Assembly: GCF_026107415.2 (NCBI RefSeq) | Contig: NZ_JAPCHX010000001.1 | Span: 186,001-250,000, forward strand | Origin: Microbacterium sp. MPKO10 | GTDB taxonomy: Bacteria > Actinomycetota > Actinomycetes > Actinomycetales > Microbacteriaceae | DNA: 64,000 nucleotides | Direction of reading: 5' to 3' | Made by a program: the position numbers and the translations under genes | Part shown: piece after piece, positions 8,064 to 18,515 of the stretch | How positions within the stretch are numbered: position 1 is the stretch's first letter | Layout: the number at the start of each line of letters is the position of its first letter | Notes under the pieces: model-generated | Told to the model about the DNA's origin: nothing | What the model saw: the letters and a program-made list of their open reading frames with translations, nothing else | Database searches by the model: none

Positions 8064-9041
8064 ATGAGCGTCGAAGGCGAGAGATTCGCGGCAGTCGTGT
8101 ATAACCCGGTCAAGCTGGATGCTGCCAAGCTGAAGCAGGTCTTCACGGCGGGCGCGGCCGAGCACGGGTGGGCTGAACCACGCTTTGTTGAGACCACTGT
8201 CGACGACCCGGGCGTCTCGATGGCACGGGATGCTGTGGCCGCCGGAGCTTCGCTCGTCGTCGCCGCCGGGGGCGACGGCACCGTGCGGAGCGTTGCTGAG
8301 GGTCTGCGCTCCAGCGGCATCCCTCTTGCCATCGTGCCTGCCGGCACCGGCAACCTCCTCGCGCGCAACCTCGACCTCCCGCTCAACAATCTCAAGCACT
8401 CGATGACTGTCGCCTACACGGGCACGCAGCGCTCAATCGACATGGGCATCGCCGAGGTGCGGGCAGACGACGGCACGAATGAATATGTCTTTCTCGTGAT
8501 GGCCGGCATGGGTATCGACGCGCAGATGATCGCGAACACCAACGACGACTTGAAGAAGTCGGTGGGGTGGCTGGCATACGCGGATGCTGTCGTGCGCTCG
8601 GTCGCGGGCCTGAAGCCGTTTCGCATTCGCTACCAGCTGGCAGAATCCACGCCGCACAGCGCCCATGTCAGCACGATCCTCGTCGCGAACTGCGGCACGC
8701 TGCCCGCCGGAATCGAGCTGCTGCCCGATGCGAAGATCGACGATGGAAAGCTCGATCTCGCCGTGCTGCAGCCGAAGGGCGTTCTCGGCTGGCTGCAGGT
8801 GTGGCGCAAGGTGCGGTGGGAGAACGGCGTGCTGCGCCGGTCGAGCATTGGGCGCCGCATCCTGAAGGCTTCCGAAGGCCGCGACAGCACGGTGACCTAT
8901 CTGCGTTCGGCCATGGTGACGGTGAAACCGGACGATGCTCAAGAGCTTGAGCTCGACGGTGACGAGATCGGCACGACGTCGGCGACGCGCTTCACGGTCG
9001 ATCCGGGCGCGCTGACGGTGATGGTGCATCCGAAGCGTTGA
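8064..9041 (+). CDS. Diacylglycerol kinase family lipid kinase
   Basis: 325 residues. The DAGK catalytic domain has the nucleotide loop VVAAGGDGTVRSVAEG (GGDGT at 69-73) and the partner motif IVPAGTGNLLARNL (about 90-103). A C-terminal beta-sandwich (about 140-320) contains ELELDGDEIG, as in bacterial DgkB/YegS proteins that phosphorylate diacylglycerol or related lipids at the membrane. It is divergent from serS with 36 bp between starts. ATG 8064 is preceded by TAGGTT at 8052-8057 with 6 nt spacing and no Shine-Dalgarno (probable leaderless start). Its 3' end overlaps the convergent gene at 8992 by 50 bp. Confidence 0.88.
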   Translation: MSVEGERFAAVVYNPVKLDAAKLKQVFTAGAAEHGWAEPRFVETTVDDPGVSMARDAVAAGASLVVAAGGDGTVRSVAEGLRSSGIPLAIVPAGTGNLLARNLDLPLNNLKHSMTVAYTGTQRSIDMGIAEVRADDGTNEYVFLVMAGMGIDAQMIANTNDDLKKSVGWLAYADAVVRSVAGLKPFRIRYQLAESTPHSAHVSTILVANCGTLPAGIELLPDAKIDDGKLDLAVLQPKGVLGWLQVWRKVRWENGVLRRSSIGRRILKASEGRDSTVTYLRSAMVTVKPDDAQELELDGDEIGTTSATRFTVDPGALTVMVHPKR

Positions 9042-9702
9042 TGTGTTTCCGACCTTCAGCGATGAGGCCACGCGGATCATCCGCCCAGAAGCGCAGTTTT
9101 GTCACCGTGTGAATGCCGCCGCGTGGCTCGAGACCGGGTAAGCGGATCTCGAGGGGCCGCTCGAACTCGATTTGAAGGTTCGTGTCATGGCCGATGCGCA
9201 CCGCGCAGACCCACTCATCGCCCTCATCGAAGACGCGACGCTTATCTTCATCCTGCGTCGTGTGGAGGATCTCCACCGATGCGATGTCACTCCACGCCAC
9301 AGGAATATCAAGTTCGAGACCCTCGCGCACGCGAATGCCGTCCGGGCCGACGGTGTGCGGGCGCATAAAGTACGCGCAGAGCAACCCGATCATCCATGTG
9401 ACGCCCCAGATACCGAGGATCAGGAAGCCGATGCGCACGGGAAGCCACCGATGCACGATCGCATCCACGACGGGGATCTCAATGGCGGAGATGACGATGA
9501 AGATGATGAGAATCGTGAGAACCGGGCGATGATAGAGGAACCCGCGTGCTCCGGCGGCAATCGCCGGACGTCGGGCGATCGCACGCCCCAGGCTCTCATA
9601 GATGCGCAACTCGACGCGTACCGCACGGATTGCAAGATTCGCAACATAGTGCCACCACCGCGGGCGGGGCGGGCTTGTGGCCTCGCGCGCCGACGTGCTC
9701 AT
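8992..9702 (-). CDS. Membrane protein with PH-like domain
   Basis: 236 residues. Two hydrophobic segments lie at about 58-78 and 88-112; the following part, from HTVGPDGIRVREGLELDIPV through AWSDIASVEIL, reads as a bacterial PH-like beta domain on the cytoplasmic side. No catalytic motif is visible and the function is unknown. Its ATG overlaps the stop of the upstream MarR gene by 4 bp (9699-9702), so it is probably an effector or target of that regulator. Its 3' end overlaps the convergent lipid-kinase gene by 50 bp. Confidence 0.65.
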   Translation of the reverse strand: MSTSAREATSPPRPRWWHYVANLAIRAVRVELRIYESLGRAIARRPAIAAGARGFLYHRPVLTILIIFIVISAIEIPVVDAIVHRWLPVRIGFLILGIWGVTWMIGLLCAYFMRPHTVGPDGIRVREGLELDIPVAWSDIASVEILHTTQDEDKRRVFDEGDEWVCAVRIGHDTNLQIEFERPLEIRLPGLEPRGGIHTVTKLRFWADDPRGLIAEGRKHINASDAPSPSARPDRP

Positions 9703-10190
9703 CCGACCTCTCTCCTCTCCTCGGGTCGTGCTTCGAGATCGATGTAGGTCACAGGTTCGCCGTCCACAAGGTCGGCGAGGCGTTCGTACACGGCATTGAC
9801 TCCACGCTCGAATGCCGCGCGATCCGCCTCGTCAACTGCCGACAAAAGCTCGGTCGTCAGCGCGGCGTGGTCGCGCTGCATCCGCGCCATCATCGTCGCC
9901 GCCTGCTCCGTGAGAACGACAAGCACCGCGCGCCGATCGTCCGGGTGCGGCTGCCGTTCGACGTAGCCCGTCGATTCGAGCGCGTCAATGAGGGCGGAGA
10001 CGCTTCTGGGTGTCACCGAAAGTGCAGCCGCCAGAGTCTGCTGCGTTGCGGCGCCTTCGTTCTGCAGAACCCACAGAGCATGCACTCGCGTCTCAGTGAG
10101 CGAGGTGCCGTCGAACGAACGTGCGGTGTCTCTCTGAAAAAGCGCACTGATGCCGAGAAGTCGGTCGAGGATTGTGGGTTCCACAATCAT
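9699..10190 (-). CDS. MarR family transcriptional regulator
   Basis: 163 residues with the full MarR layout: TETRVHALWVLQNEGAA (helix 2), QQTLAAALSV, the recognition helix PRSVSALIDALESTGYVER, and a wing with HPDDRRAVLVVLT carrying the DxR signature. GAGG lies 7 nt before the ATG. The inverted repeat at 10205-10219 lies just upstream and is a likely autoregulatory site. It forms a two-gene operon with the PH-like membrane protein (4-bp overlap). The ligand is unknown. Confidence 0.88.
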   Translation of the reverse strand: MIVEPTILDRLLGISALFQRDTARSFDGTSLTETRVHALWVLQNEGAATQQTLAAALSVTPRSVSALIDALESTGYVERQPHPDDRRAVLVVLTEQAATMMARMQRDHAALTTELLSAVDEADRAAFERGVNAVYERLADLVDGEPVTYIDLEARPEERREVG

Positions 10191-10204
10191 TACACTACCT
10201 CATT

Positions 10205-10219
10205 ATTACATACTGTAAT
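10205..10219. promoter_or_regulatory. Candidate operator of the MarR gene at 9699-10190
   Basis: ATTACA-tac-TGTAAT, a perfect 6-bp inverted repeat in a markedly AT-rich patch, 15 bp upstream of the MarR start. Size and position fit a MarR-dimer site. Confidence 0.6.
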
Positions 10220-10313
10220 CATAATCTGAGGTCGTTGCTGAACACGCGATGCCATTCACGGCCCCCGAGGGGCGACCTGCGCGTATGTCAACGAGCTCAC
10301 CGAATGCGCGCGA

Positions 10314-10371
10314 AACGCGTGCCAGGGGTGCTGCCTCCCGATCGCGGAAGACGCACCACCTGGCACGCGTT
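10314..10371 (-). terminator. Hairpin downstream of gdhA
   Basis: AACGCGTGCCAGG (10314-10326) pairs perfectly with CCTGGCACGCGTT (10359-10371); the stem continues with GTGC/GCAC after a small bulge. On the minus strand it starts 26 nt past the gdhA stop. No T-run follows, so it could terminate or protect the 3' end. Confidence 0.65.
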
Positions 10372-10396
10372 GTGGGTGGGTTGTCGCGGTGGGCTG

Positions 10397-12412
<2,016 letters not shown>

Positions 12413-12416
<4 letters not shown>

Positions 12417-12973
12417 CGCGCGGCGACCTGATCGCGTCGCCACGTTGCCGCAGCGAAGAATCCGATGCCGCTCAGAGCGAGAAGTCCCACGGCAATGCAG
12501 AACGGCGCAAACCCCAGGATGAACTGGGACTTCGTGTACTCGGCCTGGGTCTGCTCGTCATCGCCGAAGCTGCTCGAGAAGAGATTCGTCGACGTTGCGA
12601 CAGCAGACTCGTAGGACGTCCACGACCACACAAGCAGAGCGACGCTGAGCACGAGGATGATCCACAGGAACGGGTTGCGCAACAGCAGCGCGGCCTCACT
12701 GCGAGGCGGCGTCTTCGCAGCATCCGGTGTCTCATGCTCCTGTTGGTCGAGCGCTCCCCCATGCGCGAGGTGCTCCGCGTCGAAGACGGGCACGGATGAC
12801 CGTGCGTCCTGCTCCGCGCCAGAGTCGCGCTCAGTGCCCGAATCCCGCTCCGCGCTCATCTGCGCCGACGAGTGGCGCGGACGATGTTCTGACTCGGCAT
12901 GCACCGCCGGATCGTAGCCCGGCTGGAATCGAGGATCGAACCGCGGATCGAAGTCGGGTTTCGTCTCAGGCAT
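12413..12973 (-). CDS. Two-segment membrane protein, unknown function
   Basis: 186 residues. The first about 90 are hydrophilic and low-complexity: a FDPRFDPRFQPGYDP Asp/Arg/Pro repeat, then ERDSGTERDSGAEQDAR. Two membrane segments follow (about 98-118 and 150-175). It looks like a cytoplasmic disordered tail on a small membrane anchor. AAGGAG lies 7 nt before the ATG. It forms a two-gene operon with the protein at 11895. No function can be assigned. Confidence 0.6.
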
Positions 12974-13024
12974 GGTCAGCTCCTTCGCTCACTCGTGGTT
13001 GCCGGGTCGCTACCGTGAAAAGCG

Positions 13025-13984
13025 TCAGCCCTCGGGATTCGGCTCACCCGAGATCAGGCCGCGCAGCCAGTCGCGGGCCTCGATGTACACATCGTCGTCA
13101 TAGCGGGCGTCGAAGCGCACGGGTGCCTTGTCTGCTCGCGGGTACGAGCCGAGGAACGTGACGCGCGGGCTAAAGCGATGGATGCCCATGAGAGCATCCG
13201 CCACCCGCTCGTCTCGAATGTGCCCGTCGATGTCGATGACGAAGCGGTACCGGCCCAGCTCATCGCCGATGGGCCGCGACTGGATCATCGACATGTTGAC
13301 CCCGCGCGTGGACAGCTGCTCGAGCATGTCGAGAAGCGCACCCGGCTGGTCGACGGGAAGCTCGGCGACGAAGCTCGTTTTGTCGGCGCCGGTGGGGTCA
13401 GGGATGCTGCGCGACATCGTCACGAGCACGAAACGTGTGACGGCGTTGATGTTGTCACCGATGTGCTCCGCGAGGATCTCGAGATCGTAATGGTCTGTGA
13501 TCGTGGGCGGCGCGATCGCGGCGTCAGCGACGTCGCTCTCGAGAAGGTTGGCCGCCGCCGCGACGTTGCTCGTCGAGGGAATGTGCGTGTGACCGGGCAG
13601 ATGCGTCTCGATCCACCGCCGGCACTGGGCGTAGGCGACCGGATGCCCGTTGAGGTGCGTGACCTGATCGAGCGTTGTTCCGGCACGTGCGACGACGTTG
13701 AAGTCGACGGGAACGAGGTACTCGCCCATGATCCGCAGCCCCGGAGTCGTAGCCAGGGCGTCCTGCGCCGCCGAGACCCCGCCGTCGATTGAGTTCTCGA
13801 GCGCGACGACAGCACCGTCGGCGACGCCGTTCGCGACATCCGAAAATGCCTCGCCGACGTTGTTGACGCTGCGCCAGATCTGCCCCTCAGCCTCGGCCAC
13901 CTGGGCAAGCGCTGCCTCGGTAAACGTTCCGCGTGGGCCCAGATAGCTGTACGTGCGCAGGTCGGTGGCGTCATTCTGAGGCAT
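13025..13984 (-). CDS. pheA: Prephenate dehydratase
   Basis: 319 residues. The periplasmic-binding-fold dehydratase domain carries YLGPRGTFTEAALAQ at its start, VVALENSIDGGVSAAQDAL, and the catalytic Thr in NAVTRFVLV. A C-terminal ACT domain, with PGALLDMLEQLSTRGVNMSM and the ESRP-like MIQSRP, gives phenylalanine feedback inhibition in this family. It converts prephenate to phenylpyruvate. The start at 13984 has TAGGCT 7 nt upstream and no Shine-Dalgarno; upstream in-frame starts would overlap the divergent pgm promoter. Confidence 0.95.
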   Translation of the reverse strand: MPQNDATDLRTYSYLGPRGTFTEAALAQVAEAEGQIWRSVNNVGEAFSDVANGVADGAVVALENSIDGGVSAAQDALATTPGLRIMGEYLVPVDFNVVARAGTTLDQVTHLNGHPVAYAQCRRWIETHLPGHTHIPSTSNVAAAANLLESDVADAAIAPPTITDHYDLEILAEHIGDNINAVTRFVLVTMSRSIPDPTGADKTSFVAELPVDQPGALLDMLEQLSTRGVNMSMIQSRPIGDELGRYRFVIDIDGHIRDERVADALMGIHRFSPRVTFLGSYPRADKAPVRFDARYDDDVYIEARDWLRGLISGEPNPEG

Positions 13985-14033
13985 AGCATCGAGCCTAGTC
14001 GCCACCGGAAGCGCGCACTGAGAGAATGGGCAG

Positions 14034-15656
14034 ATGAACGAACGTGCCGGAACATTCGCCACAGAGGCCGACCTGATCGACGTCGAAGCTCTGATCGCCG
14101 CCTACCACGAGCGCACTCCCGACCCGAGCGTCGCAGCGCAGCGCGTGGTCTTCGGCACGAGCGGGCACCGTGGATCATCGCTCAACACGGCATTCAACGA
14201 CGCTCACATTGCCGCGACGACCCAGGCCATCGTGGAGTACCGGGCATCGATCGGGGTGGACGGGCCACTGTTCCTCGGGGCCGACACGCACGCGCTCAGC
14301 GCCCCGGCCCGCACGACGGCGCTCGAGGTGCTCGTGGCGAACCAGGTGCACGTTCTCGTCGATGAGTACGACGACTTCGTCCCCACGCCCGCGCTCAGCC
14401 ACGCGATCCTCGTCTACAACAACGACCCGGCGCACCACGATCGCGCCGACGGCATCATCATCACGCCAAGCCACAACCCGCCGTCCGATGGCGGTTTCAA
14501 GTACAACCCGCCGCACGGTGGGCCGGCAGACAGCGACGCGACAACGTGGATCGCCGACCGCGCCAACGCACTCATCGAGGGCGGCCTCTCAGAGGTGAAG
14601 CGCGCCGAACCGGCGGCCGTCGACACGTACGATTTCCGAGGCCGATACGTCGACGATCTCGCCAGCATCATCGACATGGATGCCATCAAGCACAGCGGCA
14701 TCCGCATCGGTGCCGACCCTCTCGGCGGCGCCAGCGTGCACTACTGGCAGGCGATCGCCGACCGGTACGACATCGACCTCACCGTTGTGAACCCGCTCGT
14801 TGACCCGACCTGGCGGTTCATGACGCTCGACTGGGACGGCAAGATCCGCATGGACCCGTCGAGCCCCTCGGCCATGGCCTCCGTGCTCGAGCACCGAAGC
14901 GACTACGACATCCTCACGGGAAACGACGCGGATGCTGACCGGCACGGCATTGTCACGCCCGACGCGGGGCTCATGAACCCGAACCACTTCCTCGCCGTAG
15001 CAGTCCACTACCTCTCCCAGCATCGCAGCGGATGGAAGCCGGATGCTGCAGTGGGCAAGACACTCGTGTCGAGCTCGATGATCGACCGTGTTGCAGCATC
15101 CCTCAGCCGCAAGCTTTGGGAGGTTCCGGTTGGGTTCAAGTGGTTCGTGCCGGGCCTTGTCGACGGGTCGGTGGGCTTCGGCGGTGAAGAGAGCGCCGGA
15201 GCGAGCTTCCTGCGCACAGACGGCACCGTCTGGACGACAGACAAAGACGGCATCCTGCTGTGCCTGCTTGCCGCTGAGATCCGCGCGGTCATGGGAAAGT
15301 CGCCGTCGCAGCTCTACGCCGAACTGACCGAACGCTTCGGGGACCCCGCCTACCGGCGCGTAGATGCGAAGGCGACGCCCGCCCAGAAGGCCGTGCTGAA
15401 GAAGCTCGACGGCGACAGCATCCGTGCCACCGAACTTGCGGGCGAACCAATCACAGCGAAGCTCTCGCATGCCCCGGGAAACGATGCGGCCATCGGAGGC
15501 GTCAAGGTGGTCACCGAGAACGCGTGGTTTGCGGCCCGCCCGAGCGGGACAGAGGACGTGTACAAGATCTACGCCGAGTCATTCCGCGGCACCGAGCACC
15601 TCGAGCAGGTGCTTGCCGAGGCGAAAACGATCGTGGACTCCGCCCTGGAGGGCTGA
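14034..15656 (+). CDS. pgm: Phosphoglucomutase (alpha-D-glucose phosphate-specific)
   Basis: 540 residues, full length. GTSGHRGSSL near the N-terminus, the phosphoserine loop IITPSHNPPSDGG (Ser146), the magnesium loop GNDADADRHG, and the sugar loop GGEESAGASF are all intact. It interconverts glucose-1-phosphate and glucose-6-phosphate, linking glycolysis with glycogen and cell-envelope sugar synthesis. It is divergent from pheA with 49 bp between starts. ATG 14034 has GAGAAT exactly 6 nt upstream, the leaderless spacing. Confidence 0.97.
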   Translation: MNERAGTFATEADLIDVEALIAAYHERTPDPSVAAQRVVFGTSGHRGSSLNTAFNDAHIAATTQAIVEYRASIGVDGPLFLGADTHALSAPARTTALEVLVANQVHVLVDEYDDFVPTPALSHAILVYNNDPAHHDRADGIIITPSHNPPSDGGFKYNPPHGGPADSDATTWIADRANALIEGGLSEVKRAEPAAVDTYDFRGRYVDDLASIIDMDAIKHSGIRIGADPLGGASVHYWQAIADRYDIDLTVVNPLVDPTWRFMTLDWDGKIRMDPSSPSAMASVLEHRSDYDILTGNDADADRHGIVTPDAGLMNPNHFLAVAVHYLSQHRSGWKPDAAVGKTLVSSSMIDRVAASLSRKLWEVPVGFKWFVPGLVDGSVGFGGEESAGASFLRTDGTVWTTDKDGILLCLLAAEIRAVMGKSPSQLYAELTERFGDPAYRRVDAKATPAQKAVLKKLDGDSIRATELAGEPITAKLSHAPGNDAAIGGVKVVTENAWFAARPSGTEDVYKIYAESFRGTEHLEQVLAEAKTIVDSALEG

Positions 15657-15686
15657 CGAGCCGCGACCCTACCGTCGGCACGAACC

Positions 15687-15773
15687 GTGCGCTTATTTCG
15701 GAAATCTGTCGCTGAAACCGACGTGTGGGCGCCTTTTACCGGCGTGTCGCGCCAAAAGTCCGAAATTGTGCAC
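15687..15773. terminator. Long dyad between convergent pgm and lipoprotein genes
   Basis: The segment 15687-15702 (ending ATTTCGGA) is almost the reverse complement of 15759-15773 (starting TCCGAAAT), with about 56 nt between. It lies where two convergent genes end, so it could act as a bidirectional terminator. The long loop makes this uncertain. Confidence 0.35.
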
Positions 15774-15791
15774 GCGCCCGTACCGTACGGC

Positions 15792-16691
15792 CTACGGAAT
15801 CGAGTAGAACCAGGCGTCTCCGCCGGGATGCTCCTCGGTGACAGTCTCGTCGAAGTCGCGGAAATCGTAGTCAACGTTGTGGCCCACGAGCTTGATGTCA
15901 ATGCTGCCGTCGTCGTTCGTGACGACGTCAGACACGATCATGACGTGGTCGCGATACGTGGTGCCGCTCCAGCTGAAGACGGCGACGTCGCCGACCTCGA
16001 TCTGATCGCGCTGATCGCTGGACAGTCGCGTGACGTCGGGCACGGTCTGCAACCAGTTGTCGAAGGCGGGCACGAACGCCCACGCATTCGTCGCCGTTCC
16101 CGAGTAGTTGTGCCACGTGTTCGTGGGTTCCCAGCCTCGGGCGGCGAGAGTCTGCGACACGAAATTGGCGCAGTCTCCGCCCAGCGGGTTGTAGTCGCCC
16201 CATTCCTCGTCGTTGTAGTCCTTCCAGTACGCGAGGGCGTACTGCATCTGGCGATCGACGGGCGTCACCGCGGTGTACTCATAGCTGAGTTCAGCCGATG
16301 CCGGAACCGCCTGCTCGCCGATCATCGCGACAACGTCGACGGTGCCCGGCTGGTATGTCGCGTCACGAGGTGCAACGACCGTCAGCGTGTTGTCGTCGAC
16401 CACCGTCAGATCCGTCGCGGCGCGATCTCCGAACGTCACAGCGCTCACCTGTCCGAGCGACTCACCCGTGAGGGTCACAGTGTCGCCCCCCGAGAGAGAT
16501 CCGGATGCCGGTGAAACCTCGTTCACGGTCGGAATCGAGACCGCTGTCGCCGTCGCCGACGGGACGGGACGAGGCTCGTGATGGGTTCCCTCACTCGCGG
16601 TTTCGGCGAAGGCCGCCGTGCACCCGGCGAGGAGCAGCGCAGACACGACGAATACCGCCGCAGCAGCGACGGCACGTGGCGAATGGCGCAT
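15792..16691 (-). CDS. Lipoprotein with IPT/TIG and amidase_6-type domains
   Basis: 299 residues. A lipoprotein signal (basic start, hydrophobic run, LLLAGC lipobox) is followed by a Thr/Pro linker, an IPT/TIG immunoglobulin-like domain (NEVSPASGSLSGGDTVTLTG), and a C-terminal amidase_6-like domain. The last has the presumed nucleophile in GGDCANFVSQTL, then YRDHVMIVSD with the His, and VGHN. This fold is seen in surface proteins thought to cleave peptide crosslinks. The start at 16691 places the lipobox at normal distance, with GAAGG upstream. Confidence 0.78.
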   Translation of the reverse strand: MRHSPRAVAAAAVFVVSALLLAGCTAAFAETASEGTHHEPRPVPSATATAVSIPTVNEVSPASGSLSGGDTVTLTGESLGQVSAVTFGDRAATDLTVVDDNTLTVVAPRDATYQPGTVDVVAMIGEQAVPASAELSYEYTAVTPVDRQMQYALAYWKDYNDEEWGDYNPLGGDCANFVSQTLAARGWEPTNTWHNYSGTATNAWAFVPAFDNWLQTVPDVTRLSSDQRDQIEVGDVAVFSWSGTTYRDHVMIVSDVVTNDDGSIDIKLVGHNVDYDFRDFDETVTEEHPGGDAWFYSIP

Positions 16692-17016
16692 AAAGACCTT
16701 CGGGGCGGGGACAGGAACCGCTCTCAATCATAGGCGAAGTGCTCTGAGTGCACCTCGTGCGTCCCCGTACTCTTCCGCGATATGAGCCTTCCTGCTTTCA
16801 CCAACCGTCTCTCACTCAGCATCACACGGTGCGCTGCTCAATGCTCACGCCCGGCCGCCAGCCCTGATCGCACCCGGTCATGAAACTCTCCCCGCATCCT
16901 GCCGGGGCGCTCTCCGCTTCCGTCGCGAGCGTCGTCCGCGCTGTTTGCGAACCGTACGCCGCTCCTGTCGAAGGCGACGCGCACACCGGGTTCGCGACTG
17001 AACCTCGTGGAGACGA

Positions 17017-17046
17017 TTGACAAATCACCACGCACCTGTCTAGAGT
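17017..17046 (+). promoter_or_regulatory. Sigma70-type promoter of the ceb-like operon
   Basis: TTGACA (17017-17022) and TAGAGT (17041-17046) are spaced by 18 bp. The predicted start of transcription is near 17053, just before the two operator palindromes. Confidence 0.75.
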
Positions 17047-17058
17047 CTTTCCAGATTG

Positions 17059-17098
17059 CGTGAGAGCGCTCTCACGCCCCCAAATGAGAGCGCTCTCA
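17059..17098. promoter_or_regulatory. Tandem CebR-like LacI-family operators
   Basis: CGTGAGAGCGCTCTCACG (17059-17076) and TGAGAGCGCTCTCA (17085-17098) are perfect palindromes 24 bp apart centre to centre. The core differs at two symmetric positions from the streptomycete CebR box TGGGAGCGCTCCCA. Both lie just downstream of the predicted transcription start, where a bound repressor would block elongation or initiation. Confidence 0.85.
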
Positions 17099-17145
17099 CC
17101 CTTCGCCTCACAGAAACCGCACCCACCACCCACAAAGGAGTGACC

Positions 17146-18465
17146 GTGAAACTCTCACGACGCACCAAGGCAACAGCAACAGTTGCCGGCGTTGCGGCCC
17201 TCGCCATGCTGGCCACTGGCTGTTCAGCAGACGGCGGCTCGGCAGCATCCGGTGATGAAGACATCACCCTCACCATCACAACGTTCGGCACTTTCGGTTA
17301 CGACGACCTGTACGCCGAGTACGAAGAACTGCACCCGAACATCACCATCAAGCCGACGAACATCGACACCGGAGGAAACGCCCGTACCGATGCCTTCACC
17401 AAGCTCGCAGCCGGCTCCGGCCTGAGCGACATCGTCGCCGTCGAAGAGGGCTGGCTTGGCGCGATCATGGAGGTGTCCGACCGCTTCGTCGACCTCAACG
17501 ACTATGGCGCGCAGGACATCAAGGACCGCTGGCTCGACTGGAAGTTCGAGCAGGGCACCGACCCGGACGGCCGCGTCATCGGCTACGGAACGGACATCGG
17601 GCCCACGGGCCTCTGCTACAACGGAAAACTGTTCGAAGAGGCGGGACTTCCCAGTGACCGCGACGAGGTCGCCGAGCTCTTCGGCGGAGACGACGCGAGC
17701 TGGGACACGTACTTCAAGCTCGGTGCCGAGTACACCGAGAAGACAGGCAAGGCGTGGTACGACCACTCCGGCTTCGTCTGGAACTCCATGGTGAACCAGA
17801 TGGACGAGGGCTACTACACCTCGGACGGCGAGCTCAACATCAAGGGCAACACCGAGATGCGCGACCGTTTCAATCAGCTCGCCGAGGCGACGTTGAATGG
17901 CCAGTCGGCCGCGCAGACCGCGTGGGACTGGGGCGGGGGCAAGGCCTTCGTTGACGGCTCCTTCGCCACGTTCGTCTGCCCGGGCTGGATGCTCGGCACC
18001 ATCAAGGGGCAGCTCGAGGCCGGTGGCGGCGACGCCAGCACCGGCTGGGACTTCGCCGACGTCTTCCCCGGAGGGCCAGTGAACTGGGGCGGTTCGTTCC
18101 TCTCGATCCCCACCACGAGCGAGCACGTTGAAGCCGCAGCCGAGCTGGCCGCCTGGCTGACAGACCCGGAGCAGCAGGTGAAGCAGTCCAAAGCTGCCGG
18201 CAACTTCCCCAGCACGATTAAAGCTGAAGAGAAGCTCGCCGAAGAGGCCACACCGAACGAGCTCTTCAACGATGCCCCCACCGGAGCGATCCTCGCCGAG
18301 CGCGCTAAGGGCGTGAAGGCGCAGTTCAAGGGCCCGGACGACTCCGTCATTCAGGAGAACGTCTTCGGCCCGGCGCTCAACCTGCTCGACCAGCAGGAAG
18401 CAACAGCCGATGAAGCCTGGCAGAAGGCACTCGACCTTCTGCAGGACCTCGTCATCGACAACTGA
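17146..18465 (+). CDS. Sugar ABC transporter substrate-binding lipoprotein (CebE-like)
   Basis: 439 residues. A basic signal with lipobox MLATGC is followed by a family-1 solute-binding fold (LTITTFGTFGYDDLYAEYEE near the N-terminus). The order promoter/CebR boxes, binding protein, two permeases, GH1 enzyme, LacI gene matches the streptomycete cellobiose/cellotriose system, so cellobiose or another beta-glucoside is the likely ligand (inference). GTG 17146 is chosen because AAAGGAG ends 5 nt before it and the lipobox position is then normal. No ATPase gene is present; as in streptomycetes a shared MsiK-type ATPase encoded elsewhere may serve. Confidence 0.85.
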   Translation: MKLSRRTKATATVAGVAALAMLATGCSADGGSAASGDEDITLTITTFGTFGYDDLYAEYEELHPNITIKPTNIDTGGNARTDAFTKLAAGSGLSDIVAVEEGWLGAIMEVSDRFVDLNDYGAQDIKDRWLDWKFEQGTDPDGRVIGYGTDIGPTGLCYNGKLFEEAGLPSDRDEVAELFGGDDASWDTYFKLGAEYTEKTGKAWYDHSGFVWNSMVNQMDEGYYTSDGELNIKGNTEMRDRFNQLAEATLNGQSAAQTAWDWGGGKAFVDGSFATFVCPGWMLGTIKGQLEAGGGDASTGWDFADVFPGGPVNWGGSFLSIPTTSEHVEAAAELAAWLTDPEQQVKQSKAAGNFPSTIKAEEKLAEEATPNELFNDAPTGAILAERAKGVKAQFKGPDDSVIQENVFGPALNLLDQQEATADEAWQKALDLLQDLVIDN

Positions 18466-18471
18466 TGTCAC

Positions 18472-18499
18472 GGGGCTCCCGGTGAGAGCCGGGAGCCCC
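18472..18499 (+). terminator. Hairpin between binding-protein and permease genes
   Basis: GGGGCTCCCGG (18472-18482) pairs with CCGGGAGCCCC (18489-18499) around a 6-nt loop, 6 nt past the stop of the binding-protein gene. Hairpins at this point usually stabilise the upstream message or attenuate read-through, raising binding protein over permease. Confidence 0.7.
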
Positions 18500-18515
18500 A
18501 CACGATTGGGCTCTC

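Larger units (their letters stand above)
16692..17145. other. Non-coding gap upstream of the cellobiose-type locus
   Basis: 454 bases without a credible gene. The part to about 17010 shows no repeat or RNA that I recognise. The last 130 bases hold the promoter and two operators listed separately. Confidence 0.6.
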
